A stretch of DNA of 64,000 nt from Thiogranum longum (lineage in GTDB: Bacteria > Pseudomonadota > Gammaproteobacteria > DSM-19610). The notes under the pieces were generated by a model, which searched no databases, had not been told where the DNA came from, and saw nothing but the letters and a program-made list of their open reading frames with translations. Of the stretch, positions 24,289 through 33,231 are shown piece by piece. Within the stretch, counting starts at the first letter, position 1; every line of letters begins with the position of its first letter. The stretch spans positions 1,067,227-1,131,226 of the forward strand of contig NZ_SMFX01000001.1 in NCBI RefSeq assembly GCF_004339085.1. Reading direction: 5' to 3'. Made by a program: the position numbers and the translations under genes.

Positions 24289-25587
24289 TCAGGGTGTGAA
24301 CGGCACAATCACAAGACTGCCATCATCGGCTATCGAGTAGCGTTCACCCTGCTCGGAACCTGTCAGTGCAGAGAAACCACCATCGACATAAATCTGCACA
24401 CCTTCAGGACTGCGCAGGAAATCCACCCATTTTTTTGCCAGTTTCCTGTGTTTTTTCTGCATAGTGGCAAGGAAGGCAACCGAGTAGACAACGGGGCGGT
24501 TTACGGCGTCGATTGGCTGGAAGCCGCTCACAGCGTCACCATTGTTGACAGCCAGTTGCAGCTCGGACACCCAGACAGGACCGACATCGGACTCACCCGC
24601 AAGGATACGTGAGGGTGTTTCGACATGATGAACCCGGGTTTCGTGTGTATTGGCCTTGTTCAGAATGGCGAACTCGCACATCCGTAGCGTACCGTCAGCA
24701 ATGGACGCATGGCCGCTATAGTTGCAGGCCGGGTTGGTGGCGAGACTGAAGTTTGTGCTCACACCGGTGCGGGTTGCCGCCGGTGAACCCGGTTGTGGAT
24801 TGGCCACGGCAGACAGCAACATATCCAGCGCTGCAATATCGGCTGCAGTACCGTTCAGCCGGGTATACTCATCCATGCGTTGGTACATGGCATTGATGCC
24901 GCGATGTACGCCCTCGTTGATATGATCGACTTCAGAGACGCGAATAGCCGGGTCCAGCAGGTCGAGCGTGGCATCGATGGTCGGGTCTGCGGCGTCGCCT
25001 ATTCCTGTGCTGTTGGTGGCATCCGTCATCAACGTCAGCTGGTTGCGGATGTAGGGAATGGCTTCTGTCACAAAACCGTTGGCTGCAAGGTCACGCATCA
25101 GGTTGAAGTTGGTGCTGGTAAAGACATCAAAATCGACCTGGATACTGGTTGGCAGGTAGTTACGAGGGTCTTCATTGCCTAGCAGCATGCAGCCACTCTT
25201 GATCTGGTTACGTTCCTGGCCCGGGGGGATAAGCTCGATGAAGTAGTCAGCGCCTTTTTTCTGCAGACCGGCGAATGTACGTGGCTGGTTGCCAATGGCG
25301 GTTAGATCGATGTCATCATCATCTTCAGCGCGAAGCTCATTGAAGGCTTGCATAAACTTGTCGAAAACAACCCACTGGTTACCCGCCATAGCCAGGTTAA
25401 GGTTGCTGGTAGCAGGGTTGCCGTGGAACTCGGTGGTTCGGTCTGCGGGTAACTGGGCGCAATTGCCGGTTAGCACAAAACCATCTTTGTCCTTGTCATC
25501 ATCGTCGGCCGTCACGGCAACAGGTAGTGCTGCCAGGCCAGTTGTCAGCGCAATGATGACAGCAGTCAGTGTGTTTTTCTTGAACAT
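24289..25587 (-). CDS. Periplasmic solute-binding protein, type 2 (orphan)
   Basis: A 432-residue exported protein. The ATG at 25587, with a GAGGAAAT site, begins a signal peptide ending VAVTA. An acidic linker (DDDDKDKDG) follows. The C-terminal half resembles ModA/SfuA-type binding proteins: ILAGESDVGPVWVSELQ, then VNRPVVYSVAFLATMQKKH and WVDFLRSPEGVQIYVDGGF. The N-terminal half is longer than usual, with three or four cysteines. No ABC permease or ATPase gene is adjacent, but a TtrSR-like two-component system lies directly upstream on the same strand, so a sensing or scavenging role is plausible. The ligand is unknown. Confidence 0.75.
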   Translation of the reverse strand: MFKKNTLTAVIIALTTGLAALPVAVTADDDDKDKDGFVLTGNCAQLPADRTTEFHGNPATSNLNLAMAGNQWVVFDKFMQAFNELRAEDDDDIDLTAIGNQPRTFAGLQKKGADYFIELIPPGQERNQIKSGCMLLGNEDPRNYLPTSIQVDFDVFTSTNFNLMRDLAANGFVTEAIPYIRNQLTLMTDATNSTGIGDAADPTIDATLDLLDPAIRVSEVDHINEGVHRGINAMYQRMDEYTRLNGTAADIAALDMLLSAVANPQPGSPAATRTGVSTNFSLATNPACNYSGHASIADGTLRMCEFAILNKANTHETRVHHVETPSRILAGESDVGPVWVSELQLAVNNGDAVSGFQPIDAVNRPVVYSVAFLATMQKKHRKLAKKWVDFLRSPEGVQIYVDGGFSALTGSEQGERYSIADDGSLVIVPFTP

Positions 25588-25695
25588 GGTGATTTCCTCA
25601 CAGGTATTGTTGTGTCCGGTTGTGCAGGACAAAGTCTATGAAGGGTGTGTTACGGATATAACTGGGTTGTACCCGGATCTGGCCTCGGGTATACC

Positions 25696-26313
25696 CTAGG
25701 ACGATCCCGGGTCGAGGCCTGCAATCATTGCCAGTCTGACCAGTTCGGTCGGCGATGCTGCATCCATCTTGGTCATCAGGTTTGCACGGTGTAGTTCGAC
25801 GGTTTTAATGCTGATGCCAAGTTCTGAGGCGATAACCTTGTTCTGTTTTGAGTGCAGTACGTATTTCATCACTTCATATTCACGTGGTGTCAGGCGTTCT
25901 ATCCTGCTGCGAACGTTGTCTACCTGTGTTTTACGCAATCGCTCGTCCCTGTCACAGGCAATTGCGCTCTGTAGCAGTTCCAGCATCAGTGCGTCATTGT
26001 AGGGCTTCTCGATAAAATCATAGGCCCCGGCCTTCATGGCTCTGACTGCCATTGCTACATCTGCATGGCCAGTGACAATAATTACAGGAATTGTGGCACC
26101 AAGTTTTTTTAAACGCGCATACAGTTCCATTCCGTTGATATCGGGCATGCGAACATCGAGGACAACGCAGCCGGGTAGCCCGTCATCAAAGTGATCAAGG
26201 AAAGCCTGCCCACATTCGAATTCACACACTGACAGGTGGGCAGATTCGGCAAGCCATTTCAGCGATTCCCTGGCCAGTCGGTCGTCATCCACGATATGGA
26301 TTGCAGGTTTCAT
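25696..26313 (-). CDS. FixJ/TtrR-type response regulator
   Basis: A 205-residue DNA-binding response regulator. The receiver domain has IVDDD, phospho-acceptor Asp53 (VLDVRMPDING) and the EKP lysine motif. A LuxR/FixJ-type helix-turn-helix (LTPREYEVMKYVLHSKQNKV, then SIKTVELHRANLMTKM) ends the protein. Its start overlaps the stop of the sensor kinase gene in an ATGA, so they form an operon and a cognate pair. It probably activates the solute-binding gene downstream and/or the b-type cytochrome gene upstream; that is inference. Confidence 0.93.
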   Translation of the reverse strand: MKPAIHIVDDDRLARESLKWLAESAHLSVCEFECGQAFLDHFDDGLPGCVVLDVRMPDINGMELYARLKKLGATIPVIIVTGHADVAMAVRAMKAGAYDFIEKPYNDALMLELLQSAIACDRDERLRKTQVDNVRSRIERLTPREYEVMKYVLHSKQNKVIASELGISIKTVELHRANLMTKMDAASPTELVRLAMIAGLDPGSS

Positions 26314-28709
26314 GACAGGTTTGCCGGTCGTATCGGTAGTTCGAAAAGAAGCTCTGTTCCGCCATTGGAAAGTGATCTGGCCCTGATATTTCCCTGGTGG
26401 GCCTCAATAATAGAACGGCTTATTGACAGGCCTATTCCCATCCCGTCCGCCTTGGTGGTATAGAAAGCGTCAAAGATCCTTGGCATCGCTTCATCTGTTA
26501 TACCTTCCCCGTTGTCTTTTGTGCTGACCATAACAGCCCCTCCTTTAGTGTGTAGCGTTGTTACCGTGAGAATTCGATGCCCTGATATCACGGCATCCAT
26601 GGCATCAATTCCGTTTCGAATAAAGTTAAGCACAACCTGTTCAAGCTGGATCAGGTCTCCGTCGACAAGCGGGAGGTTTTTATCCAGATCCAGTCTGAGT
26701 TTTACCTGGTGGCGACTGGCCTCGTGTTTGACGAGCGTTGCCACGTTGCATACGGCCTGGTTAAGGTCGACCGCGCATTGCCGGCTATCGCCTTTTTGCA
26801 CGAACTCCCGGATGCGTCGAATAATATCGGCTGCCAGCGTTGCACCTTCGACAGCATTCTGCATGCCAATGGCGAGGGTTTCGCTATCGTTTTTCCCGTC
26901 CCGAAGCATGCGCAGGCAGCCGTTGCAGTAATTTATGGCCCCCGTCAGAGGCTGGTTAAGTTCATGTGCAAGACTTGCAGCCATTTCTCCGATGGTGTTC
27001 ATGCGGGATACGCGCGCGAATTCAGCCTGGTGGCGTTGTCGTGCTTCATGTGCAATTTGCAGTTCCACTTCATCAGCGATCCACTGGGCCATGACTTTGA
27101 GTAATTCGTGATCCCAGGTGCTGTATGTGCTTTCACGTGCATGAGTTCCGGCAAATTCAAGCGTGCAGTGAATGCGTCCATCAACGATTACAGCAGCGCC
27201 AAGATAGTTCCTCCAGCCCTGTTGCCGGCACCCGCACGTGTCATTTTTAACCTGTTCCAGATCAGGGATATCGAGAGGTTCACCCTTGTGTTCAATCAAT
27301 CGGGTGACGCATGCGTTACTCAATGGACCGGCACGGTTTTTTACCAGACCAGTGTCTCCCGAAACCCTGCAGATTTGGCGCCCACCAGCTTTTATACTGG
27401 CGAGGACCGCAACCGGCAGGGAAAAATATTCACGGCCTGTGTCCAGCAGCCTTGCCAGTTTTTCTTCATGAGACAGGTCCGGTGCACTGGTGATTTTGAC
27501 CAGTTCCCTTAATGCCATGCGACTTTTTTCCAGCGACCGGTTGGTTTCTTCCAGGTCTTCCGTGCGTTTTGTTACTTCATCTTCGAGGGTGTCCCGGTAC
27601 CGCGCCAGGGCTTCCTGGGAACGCTTTCGTTCGGATATTTCATTGCGCAGAACAGACTGTGCATGTTTGAGTCTGTGGTTGGTGCGCGAGATATAGCCGT
27701 TAAGGATAATCAGGGACAGCAGGAGCAGGGTAATGCCTCCGATCCAGCCGGCATAGCGTTTGATAACGGCACTTAAAGAGGTCTGGCGTAAAATCTGGTA
27801 AGGGCCGATCTTCAATGTCTTCATCAGTCGGTGGACCGGTGAGTAATCCAGCGGTACGGTCCACCCCGCGGTACGTGATGCCTGTGCGGCCGGGTGGTCA
27901 GCCGGCATGGAGAGCAGGGCCTGTGCCACGCGGGTTGCCAGTTCACGGGGTGTATTTCTTAGCGTGGCAAACGGCCATTCCGGGTAAAGCCGGGTACTCA
28001 AAGGAAGCGTGCTGCCTTTTCCATGTTGAGGATTCAGAATTCTGAAAGCGTTCAGGTCTACCGTTCCGGCTTCTACCATGCGCATCAAGGTTTCTGCACG
28101 TACAGTTGCGGCATCGACCGCGCCAGTTTGTACGGCATGGATAATCTTGTCCTGGGGGAAACCGGCAAACTGGAGATCACTGAGATCACTGAAGGGGTCG
28201 ATACCATTCTCGATGAGTTCACGCCAGGCCATCTGAAACCCGCCAAAGGCAACGGGACTGACTGCCATAAACGATTTCCCCTTCAGGTCCTGGAGTGACT
28301 GGATGCTGGAATTTGCAGACCGGGTGATAATGACGGCGCCATAGCGAACACGTGTTTGCCCTTGTTCCCGCGTTTGCATGGTGGCAATACGTGAGGCTCC
28401 AAACCGTGCCTCAAGACTGACGTAATTTCCCGGGTTCGTCAGGGTGAACTGTAATTTACCTGTATTGATGGCATCTGCCATCTCATCAAGGTCTACCGGG
28501 ACAATTTCAAAAGGCCGGCCTATGTGTGCTGAAAGATACTTTGCTGTTGCAGACCAGCGGGTCAGTGCGAGTGTTTTACCCCGGTAGGCGAGGATTCCGA
28601 TGCGAATGACAGCTCCCTCGTCTGCAGCCAGATGGTCAACGGGGGCCGCTCCCAGGACCAGTGCCAGCAGCATGCCTGCAGGTAATAGAGTTTTATGTCG
28701 GTGCTGCAT
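26310..28709 (-). CDS. TtrS-like sensor histidine kinase with PhnD-type periplasmic domain and GAF domain
   Basis: A 799-residue inner-membrane kinase. A signal sequence precedes a periplasmic PhnD/type-2 binding-protein domain (about residues 33-290; RIGILAYRGKTLALTRW, FTLTNPGNYVSLEA). One transmembrane helix (GGITLLLLSLIILNGYI) and a coiled coil follow. Next is a GAF-like domain holding NDTCGCRQQGW. The HisKA phosphoacceptor is SLAHELNQPLTGAINY, and the HATPase has NFIRNGIDAMD, DNGEGI and GMGIGLSISRSII. The layout matches TtrS (tetrathionate sensor) with an extra GAF insert; the HELNQPL H-box is of the FixL/DctB type. The signal is probably a small anion, but its identity is unknown. Confidence 0.9.
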   Translation of the reverse strand: MQHRHKTLLPAGMLLALVLGAAPVDHLAADEGAVIRIGILAYRGKTLALTRWSATAKYLSAHIGRPFEIVPVDLDEMADAINTGKLQFTLTNPGNYVSLEARFGASRIATMQTREQGQTRVRYGAVIITRSANSSIQSLQDLKGKSFMAVSPVAFGGFQMAWRELIENGIDPFSDLSDLQFAGFPQDKIIHAVQTGAVDAATVRAETLMRMVEAGTVDLNAFRILNPQHGKGSTLPLSTRLYPEWPFATLRNTPRELATRVAQALLSMPADHPAAQASRTAGWTVPLDYSPVHRLMKTLKIGPYQILRQTSLSAVIKRYAGWIGGITLLLLSLIILNGYISRTNHRLKHAQSVLRNEISERKRSQEALARYRDTLEDEVTKRTEDLEETNRSLEKSRMALRELVKITSAPDLSHEEKLARLLDTGREYFSLPVAVLASIKAGGRQICRVSGDTGLVKNRAGPLSNACVTRLIEHKGEPLDIPDLEQVKNDTCGCRQQGWRNYLGAAVIVDGRIHCTLEFAGTHARESTYSTWDHELLKVMAQWIADEVELQIAHEARQRHQAEFARVSRMNTIGEMAASLAHELNQPLTGAINYCNGCLRMLRDGKNDSETLAIGMQNAVEGATLAADIIRRIREFVQKGDSRQCAVDLNQAVCNVATLVKHEASRHQVKLRLDLDKNLPLVDGDLIQLEQVVLNFIRNGIDAMDAVISGHRILTVTTLHTKGGAVMVSTKDNGEGITDEAMPRIFDAFYTTKADGMGIGLSISRSIIEAHQGNIRARSLSNGGTELLFELPIRPANLS

Positions 28710-28907
28710 ATCCCCAATTGCTCTGTGGCCAGGCGCAGGCCATACAGTTATCGCAATACTTTTATGTAAGATACAGCGGGGACAGTTCTATTCCGTGGAT
28801 TTCCTGATTTCCAGGGCCTTCATGCTGGTGGTGCAGCTATATCAGCGGTTTTTTCAGACAGGTTGAAAGCCAGTTGTTTGTCCCGGCTGGCCAGGTGAAA
28901 GTGCGCG

Positions 28908-29528
28908 TCAGTCTTTGCGGGTCTTTTTGCCAGTGAGCATGGCTTTTACCAGGTTTTCGTCATGCAGGCGACCGGAAATTATCACTCCGGTAATGTGCAG
29001 GAATACAAGAAACAACATAAAGTTGGTCGAGGCTTCGTGTATTTCCTCCCAGAACTTCCCGGCACCGCTTTCATTTCCTTCCCTCTCATCTTCGTTATCG
29101 TCCGCATGGGCAGGGCTGATAATAGTGACTGCGGGAAGGGGGCCGGCCAGTGGCCCGAGTCCTTCTTCAACGGCATACAGTTTGAGGCCGCTGATGGAAA
29201 CCACAAACAGGCTTGCCAGCATGATGATGACCATCCAGCCACCGGCCGGATTATGCCCGACATAATGCTCCGGTTTTCGGCTGACCAGGCTTTTCAGGTA
29301 GCGGGACACGGCGTGCTGTGAATAGATAAAGTCACTGAAACGCGCATATCGGGTACCGATAAATCCCCACACAACACGGAAGGTGATGAGCCCAAGCACC
29401 GCGTACCCGGAGTAGATATGCAGACTACTTTCCTCTTCACCGGTCAGGTAGGCAATAGTGAAGCCAGCGACCAGGCTCCAGTGAAAAATTCTTACCAGTG
29501 GATCCCAGACCCGAATTTCGTTTTTCAT
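28908..29528 (-). CDS. Di-heme b-type cytochrome (Ni/Fe-hydrogenase/b561 family)
   Basis: A 206-residue membrane protein with four helices. Heme-ligand histidines lie in helix 1 (RIFHWSLVAGF), helix 2 (LHIYSGYAVLG) and the final helix (MLFLVFLHITGVIISG). A charged loop (ADDNEDEREGNESG) separates helices 3 and 4. Such proteins pass electrons between quinones and soluble or c-type partners. No partner cytochrome c or dehydrogenase gene is adjacent. It is transcribed in the same direction as the TtrSR-like pair (198 bp apart) and diverges from the LuxR-type gene. Confidence 0.85.
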   Translation of the reverse strand: MKNEIRVWDPLVRIFHWSLVAGFTIAYLTGEEESSLHIYSGYAVLGLITFRVVWGFIGTRYARFSDFIYSQHAVSRYLKSLVSRKPEHYVGHNPAGGWMVIIMLASLFVVSISGLKLYAVEEGLGPLAGPLPAVTIISPAHADDNEDEREGNESGAGKFWEEIHEASTNFMLFLVFLHITGVIISGRLHDENLVKAMLTGKKTRKD

Positions 29529-29668
29529 TGTGACGTCCTCGTCAAATTAGATTGTGAGGTCAATATCGGCTGTTTTGCCTATGAAATCATCGGGCCGATG
29601 CTATAGGGAGTATCGTATGGGACATATGTCGGATAATATAAGCCGCTGTTTTTAAATAGGTCGTCATT

Positions 29669-30172
29669 GTGTATAGCATTCCGCTCAAAGAGTTTGTAGT
29701 AATTCTGGTTTTGGCCACGGTGGTTGTCGCAAGTGGCGTGGACCTGGTGACAGATCTTTCTCATGGTGCAAATGTTGACCATATAGTTAAAGAAGCGATT
29801 GTTGTTGTGATTTCGTTGGCGGCGATCGCCTGGCTGTTGCTGGGACTGCGTCAGCAGAGACTCGAAATAAAGTCTCTCCAAAAGGAACTTGAAGTCGCAA
29901 ATACGTCCCGGGTCCGGCCAAGAAAATATGTGCTCGAGGCGCGCAAAAAGCTGGGTGACGTGGTTACCCGCCAGTTTTCTGAATGGGGGCTGACGGGTAG
30001 TGAAGTTGAAGTTGGCTGGTTACTGTTGAAGGGCCTGAGCCTGAAAGAAATCGCACTGGTAAGAAATACCCAGGAAAAGACTGTTCGTCAGCAGGCTTCA
30101 TCCATCTATAAAAAGGCCGGTGTCAGTGGCAGGCACGCTTTTTCGGCATGGTTCATCGAGGATATTCTTTAG
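29669..30172 (+). CDS. Membrane-anchored LuxR-type transcriptional regulator
   Basis: A 167-residue protein. Two N-terminal membrane helices (about residues 7-25 and 41-60) are followed by a coiled linker and a C-terminal LuxR helix-turn-helix ([20 protein letters not shown], then [20 protein letters not shown]). There is no receiver or other sensor domain, so the membrane part or a partner must supply the signal. It starts at a GTG. It diverges from the b-type cytochrome gene and probably controls it; this is inference from position. Confidence 0.82.
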   Translation: MYSIPLKEFVVILVLATVVVASGVDLVTDLSHGANVDHIVKEAIVVVISLAAIAWLLLGLRQQRLEIKSLQKELEVANTSRVRPRKYVLEARKKLGDVVTRQFSEWGLTGSEVEVGWLLLKGLSLKEIALVRNTQEKTVRQQASSIYKKAGVSGRHAFSAWFIEDIL

Positions 30173-30297
30173 TCCCTGAATACAACGTAATATTTGCATA
30201 TTGCCAAAAATTAAATAATCCCGTTCATAAACATAAAGGTAGATCGATCCATCGAGTTGGCGCAGGTGTTGATATAACCGCAGTGACGGAATTTGAG

Positions 30298-30489
30298 GGT
30301 AAACCGGAAATTCAGCTTGCACTGTTCTTTGACTACCAGAATAACGTACCGCACTACCCGGCATGGCAGGCATACTTTCGTGACCACCAGCCACCGACCC
30401 TGATTGTTTGGGGCAAGAATGACTACACCTTTCCGTCAGAAGGTGCACACCCTCTACGGACAAGGTATTCACTTCAGGAGCGGTTGTGA
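30298..30489 (+). pseudogene. Alpha/beta-hydrolase remnant (C-terminal piece)
   Basis: The frame encodes [20 protein letters not shown], then [20 protein letters not shown] and a few more residues. This is the cap-to-acid-residue region of an alpha/beta-hydrolase (the D of GKND is the catalytic acid). Neither the nucleophile elbow upstream nor the catalytic histidine region downstream is present: sequence after GAHP loses family character. No start codon fits. It lies wedged between the LuxR gene and the antiporter gene. Confidence 0.7.
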
Positions 30490-30499
30490 ATGAACCTCA

Positions 30500-31789
30500 A
30501 TGGCTTTCCGCAGTCTACTCGCCAGGTATGCCGGAAAAGGACAACCCCTTTTGGCTGTCATCACGCTCTATTTCATGGCTATTCTGCTGGTCGGGCTGCT
30601 GCTGGAGCCTCTCGCCCGCCGGTTACATATGCCATTCATCGCGGCGCTGGTTGCGGGCGGTTTTGCCGTTTCGCAACTACTGGTCGGTATGGGGCTCGAT
30701 ATCGGTCTGCGTTGGCACCATTTTCATGATCTTGTGTTCTATGTTTTTTTACCGGTGCTGATTTTCGAGTCTGCAATTTCACTTGACGTGCGTATATTAC
30801 TGCGCAATCTGTTTCCTGTTCTGCTGCTGGCCTTGCCGCTTTTACTGTTATCGGCAGCGATTACAGGTGCGCTGCTGTATTTCGGTATCGGGCACCCGCA
30901 GGGGTTTCCCTGGACAACGGCGCTTGTCGGTGGCGTTCTGTTGTCTGCAACAGACCCGGTTGCAGTAACAGAGCTTTCGCGTCGATTACCCTTGCCGCAA
31001 CGATTACTGACCCTCATGGAGGGAGAAAGCCTGCTGAATGATGCTACAACGGTAGTATTTTTCATACTGCTGCTTTCCGTCGCAGTCGGACACGATCGAA
31101 TTGACGCAGACCTGACTGGAGCAGGGATCGATTTCCTGAGGATTTCATTTGGAGGGTTGGCCCTCGGGTTGTTGTCTGGTGTTGCAGGGTGCTGGTTGAT
31201 GCGTTGGCTGGACAGGAGGAGGTTTATTGTGAGTGTACTGGCCGCGTATGCCAGCTATCTGGCTGCAGAACACTGGCTGCATGTATCAGGTGTGATGGCT
31301 ACTCTTTCGTGCGGGTTGTGGATCGGACATGCCCTGCGGACAGACCCGGATATAGATGCCCGTTCCCTGTTGCCCGGATGGGAACAACTTGGCTGGGTTG
31401 CCAACAGTGCGCTGTTCCTACTGGCCGGTGTCACCATAACCGTATCCATGTTCGAACAACGCTGGCTTGCCATGCTGATAGGGATTGCTGCGGTACTGGT
31501 AACTCGCCTGCTGAGTGTGTGGCTGGTCGCGTGGCTGACATCGCTGGTGCCGGGGCAACTACCGTTATCGAGAGCCGACCGCGCGGTCATGGTTGCCGGT
31601 GGATTACGCGGCGCCATTACGCTGGCTTTGGCTCTGTCTCTTCCGCTGGAACTGGAAGGTTGGTGGACAGTACAGTCTGTCGCCTACGGTGTGGTGGTAT
31701 TTTCGTTGTTCGTGCAGGCTCCACTGTTAGAGCCACTCGTGAAAAAGTTGCGGCACCAGGGTTATTTTGGAGCCCGGAAACAACCCTGA
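30500..31789 (+). CDS. CPA1-family Na+(K+)/H+ antiporter (NhaP-like)
   Basis: A 429-residue polytopic membrane protein with about twelve helices. CPA1 signatures are present: FLPVLIFESAISLD, GGVLLSATDPVAVTELSRR (the ND/TDP ion-binding helix), LMEGESLLNDATTVVFF and the late VAGGLRGAITLALALSLP. It exchanges cytoplasmic Na+ or K+ for protons. It lacks the hydrophilic C-terminal regulatory tail of longer members. It stands alone. Confidence 0.9.
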   Translation: MAFRSLLARYAGKGQPLLAVITLYFMAILLVGLLLEPLARRLHMPFIAALVAGGFAVSQLLVGMGLDIGLRWHHFHDLVFYVFLPVLIFESAISLDVRILLRNLFPVLLLALPLLLLSAAITGALLYFGIGHPQGFPWTTALVGGVLLSATDPVAVTELSRRLPLPQRLLTLMEGESLLNDATTVVFFILLLSVAVGHDRIDADLTGAGIDFLRISFGGLALGLLSGVAGCWLMRWLDRRRFIVSVLAAYASYLAAEHWLHVSGVMATLSCGLWIGHALRTDPDIDARSLLPGWEQLGWVANSALFLLAGVTITVSMFEQRWLAMLIGIAAVLVTRLLSVWLVAWLTSLVPGQLPLSRADRAVMVAGGLRGAITLALALSLPLELEGWWTVQSVAYGVVVFSLFVQAPLLEPLVKKLRHQGYFGARKQP

Positions 31790-31908
31790 AACTTTAGCTA
31801 TCTATATCATTATTAAAGGAAATAATTAGCTGGCCGCTGTACTGGACGGGGTGGATTACGCTGCCTGATTGAAGATTGATTGGCTAGACTAAGGCGCTGA
31901 TATTTCAT

Positions 31909-33213
31909 ATGAAAAAGGAAGTTAAAACCAGCGTAGACGGGCTGCAGGTCGGCATGTATGTTGCCCGGCTGGACCGACCCTGGTTGAAAACCTCGTTTGC
32001 ATTACAGGGGCTGGCAATTCGCAGCAAGGAAGATATCGAGCGCCTGCGCAAGGTTTGTAACTATGTTTACGTAGATACCGAGCAGGGCGATTCCCCCGAT
32101 CCCCGCTTCTGGATCGTGCGTGAAGGTACGAGAAAATACGGGGCACCACCCACTTCGAGTGGATCCCCGAAAGAAACTCCCGGCAAAGCAACTGACAGCA
32201 AAAAAACTGACAACGTGTTCACCAGGCTGCGCACGAAAATCTACCAGGATGTAAAGCCCATCAAGGAAGAGATGCAGGCAGCGCAGGATGCGCACGTGCG
32301 TCTTCAGGAAGACCTGACCCAGGCAATGGGTGACCTGCGAAATTCCAGAGATCTGGATATTGATGCACTGAACAAGAGTATTTCAGTGGTTGTAAACAGC
32401 ATCATCAGGGCACCGGGTGCCATGATGCTTGTGATCAAGCTCAAACAGTTTGATGACACCACCTACAGTCGTGCGCTCGGCACCTCGGTGTGGTGTGCAA
32501 CATTTGGCCGTCACCTGGGTCTTGAGAAGTCAGCGATAGAGCAGCTTGCGCTTGGTGGTTTGTTGCTCGATATAGGGAAGAGTGATGTGCCTGTCGAGTT
32601 ATTACGCAAGCCGGGCAAGCTGACAGAGGAAGAATTTGCAATCCTGCGCAAGCATGTTGATCAGGGTGTTCGGCTGCTTTCAAGGTCATCGGTATCGGCA
32701 AAACCAGGTGACCGTCTGCCCAGGGAAGTCCTGCAAATGGTTGCTACTCACCACGAAAGGGCAAATGGCAACGGCTATCCTCAGGGCCTGATGAATGATG
32801 AAATTCCGATGTTCGGGCGTATTGCCGGTATCGTCGACAGTTTCGACGCGATGACCAACCCCAGGCACTATTCTGACGATGATCCCATGTCGCCACACGC
32901 AGCCATTAACGAACTCTATGATTTACGTGGAACCCTGTTTCAGGCTGAGTTGGTAGAGCAGTTTATCCAGACAGTTGGCCTGTACCCCACCGGGTCCCTG
33001 GTGGAGCTGTCAAATGGCGAAGTCGGTGCAGTAATCGCCATAAACGGTTTGCGACGACTCCGCCCGACCGTAATGCTCCTGCTTGACAGCAACAAGGAAC
33101 CACTTGAACATTTCCGATTGGTGGATCTTTCCGAAACCGATGACAGTCTTTCCGTTACGGGTGCGCTGCCGTATGGCGCCTATGGTATCGATATGAAGGA
33201 AGTATTCCTGTAG
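31909..33213 (+). CDS. Degenerate HD-GYP protein with N-terminal DUF3391 domain
   Basis: A 434-residue c-di-GMP-related protein. The N-terminal DUF3391 domain (about residues 1-75: VDGLQVGMYVARLDRPW) is followed by an HD-GYP fold (about 180-330). The HH..GYP half is intact (ATHHERANGNGYPQGL, His281-His282), as are His249, Asp310 and Asp313. The eponymous HD motif reads LLLDIGK, with Leu220 in place of His. The preceding YxHS-type histidine is Arg188. Two metal ligands are therefore lost and phosphodiesterase activity is doubtful. It probably acts as a binding or regulatory protein. It is co-transcribed with the EAL protein 18 bp downstream. Confidence 0.88.
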   Translation: MKKEVKTSVDGLQVGMYVARLDRPWLKTSFALQGLAIRSKEDIERLRKVCNYVYVDTEQGDSPDPRFWIVREGTRKYGAPPTSSGSPKETPGKATDSKKTDNVFTRLRTKIYQDVKPIKEEMQAAQDAHVRLQEDLTQAMGDLRNSRDLDIDALNKSISVVVNSIIRAPGAMMLVIKLKQFDDTTYSRALGTSVWCATFGRHLGLEKSAIEQLALGGLLLDIGKSDVPVELLRKPGKLTEEEFAILRKHVDQGVRLLSRSSVSAKPGDRLPREVLQMVATHHERANGNGYPQGLMNDEIPMFGRIAGIVDSFDAMTNPRHYSDDDPMSPHAAINELYDLRGTLFQAELVEQFIQTVGLYPTGSLVELSNGEVGAVIAINGLRRLRPTVMLLLDSNKEPLEHFRLVDLSETDDSLSVTGALPYGAYGIDMKEVFL

Positions 33214-33231
33214 TTCGGGAAGCGGGTTTGA

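Noticed and set aside
26310-28709. Naming the kinase a true tetrathionate sensor (ttrS)
   Set aside because: There is no ttrABC reductase in the window, and the kinase carries an additional GAF domain; only the architecture matches.
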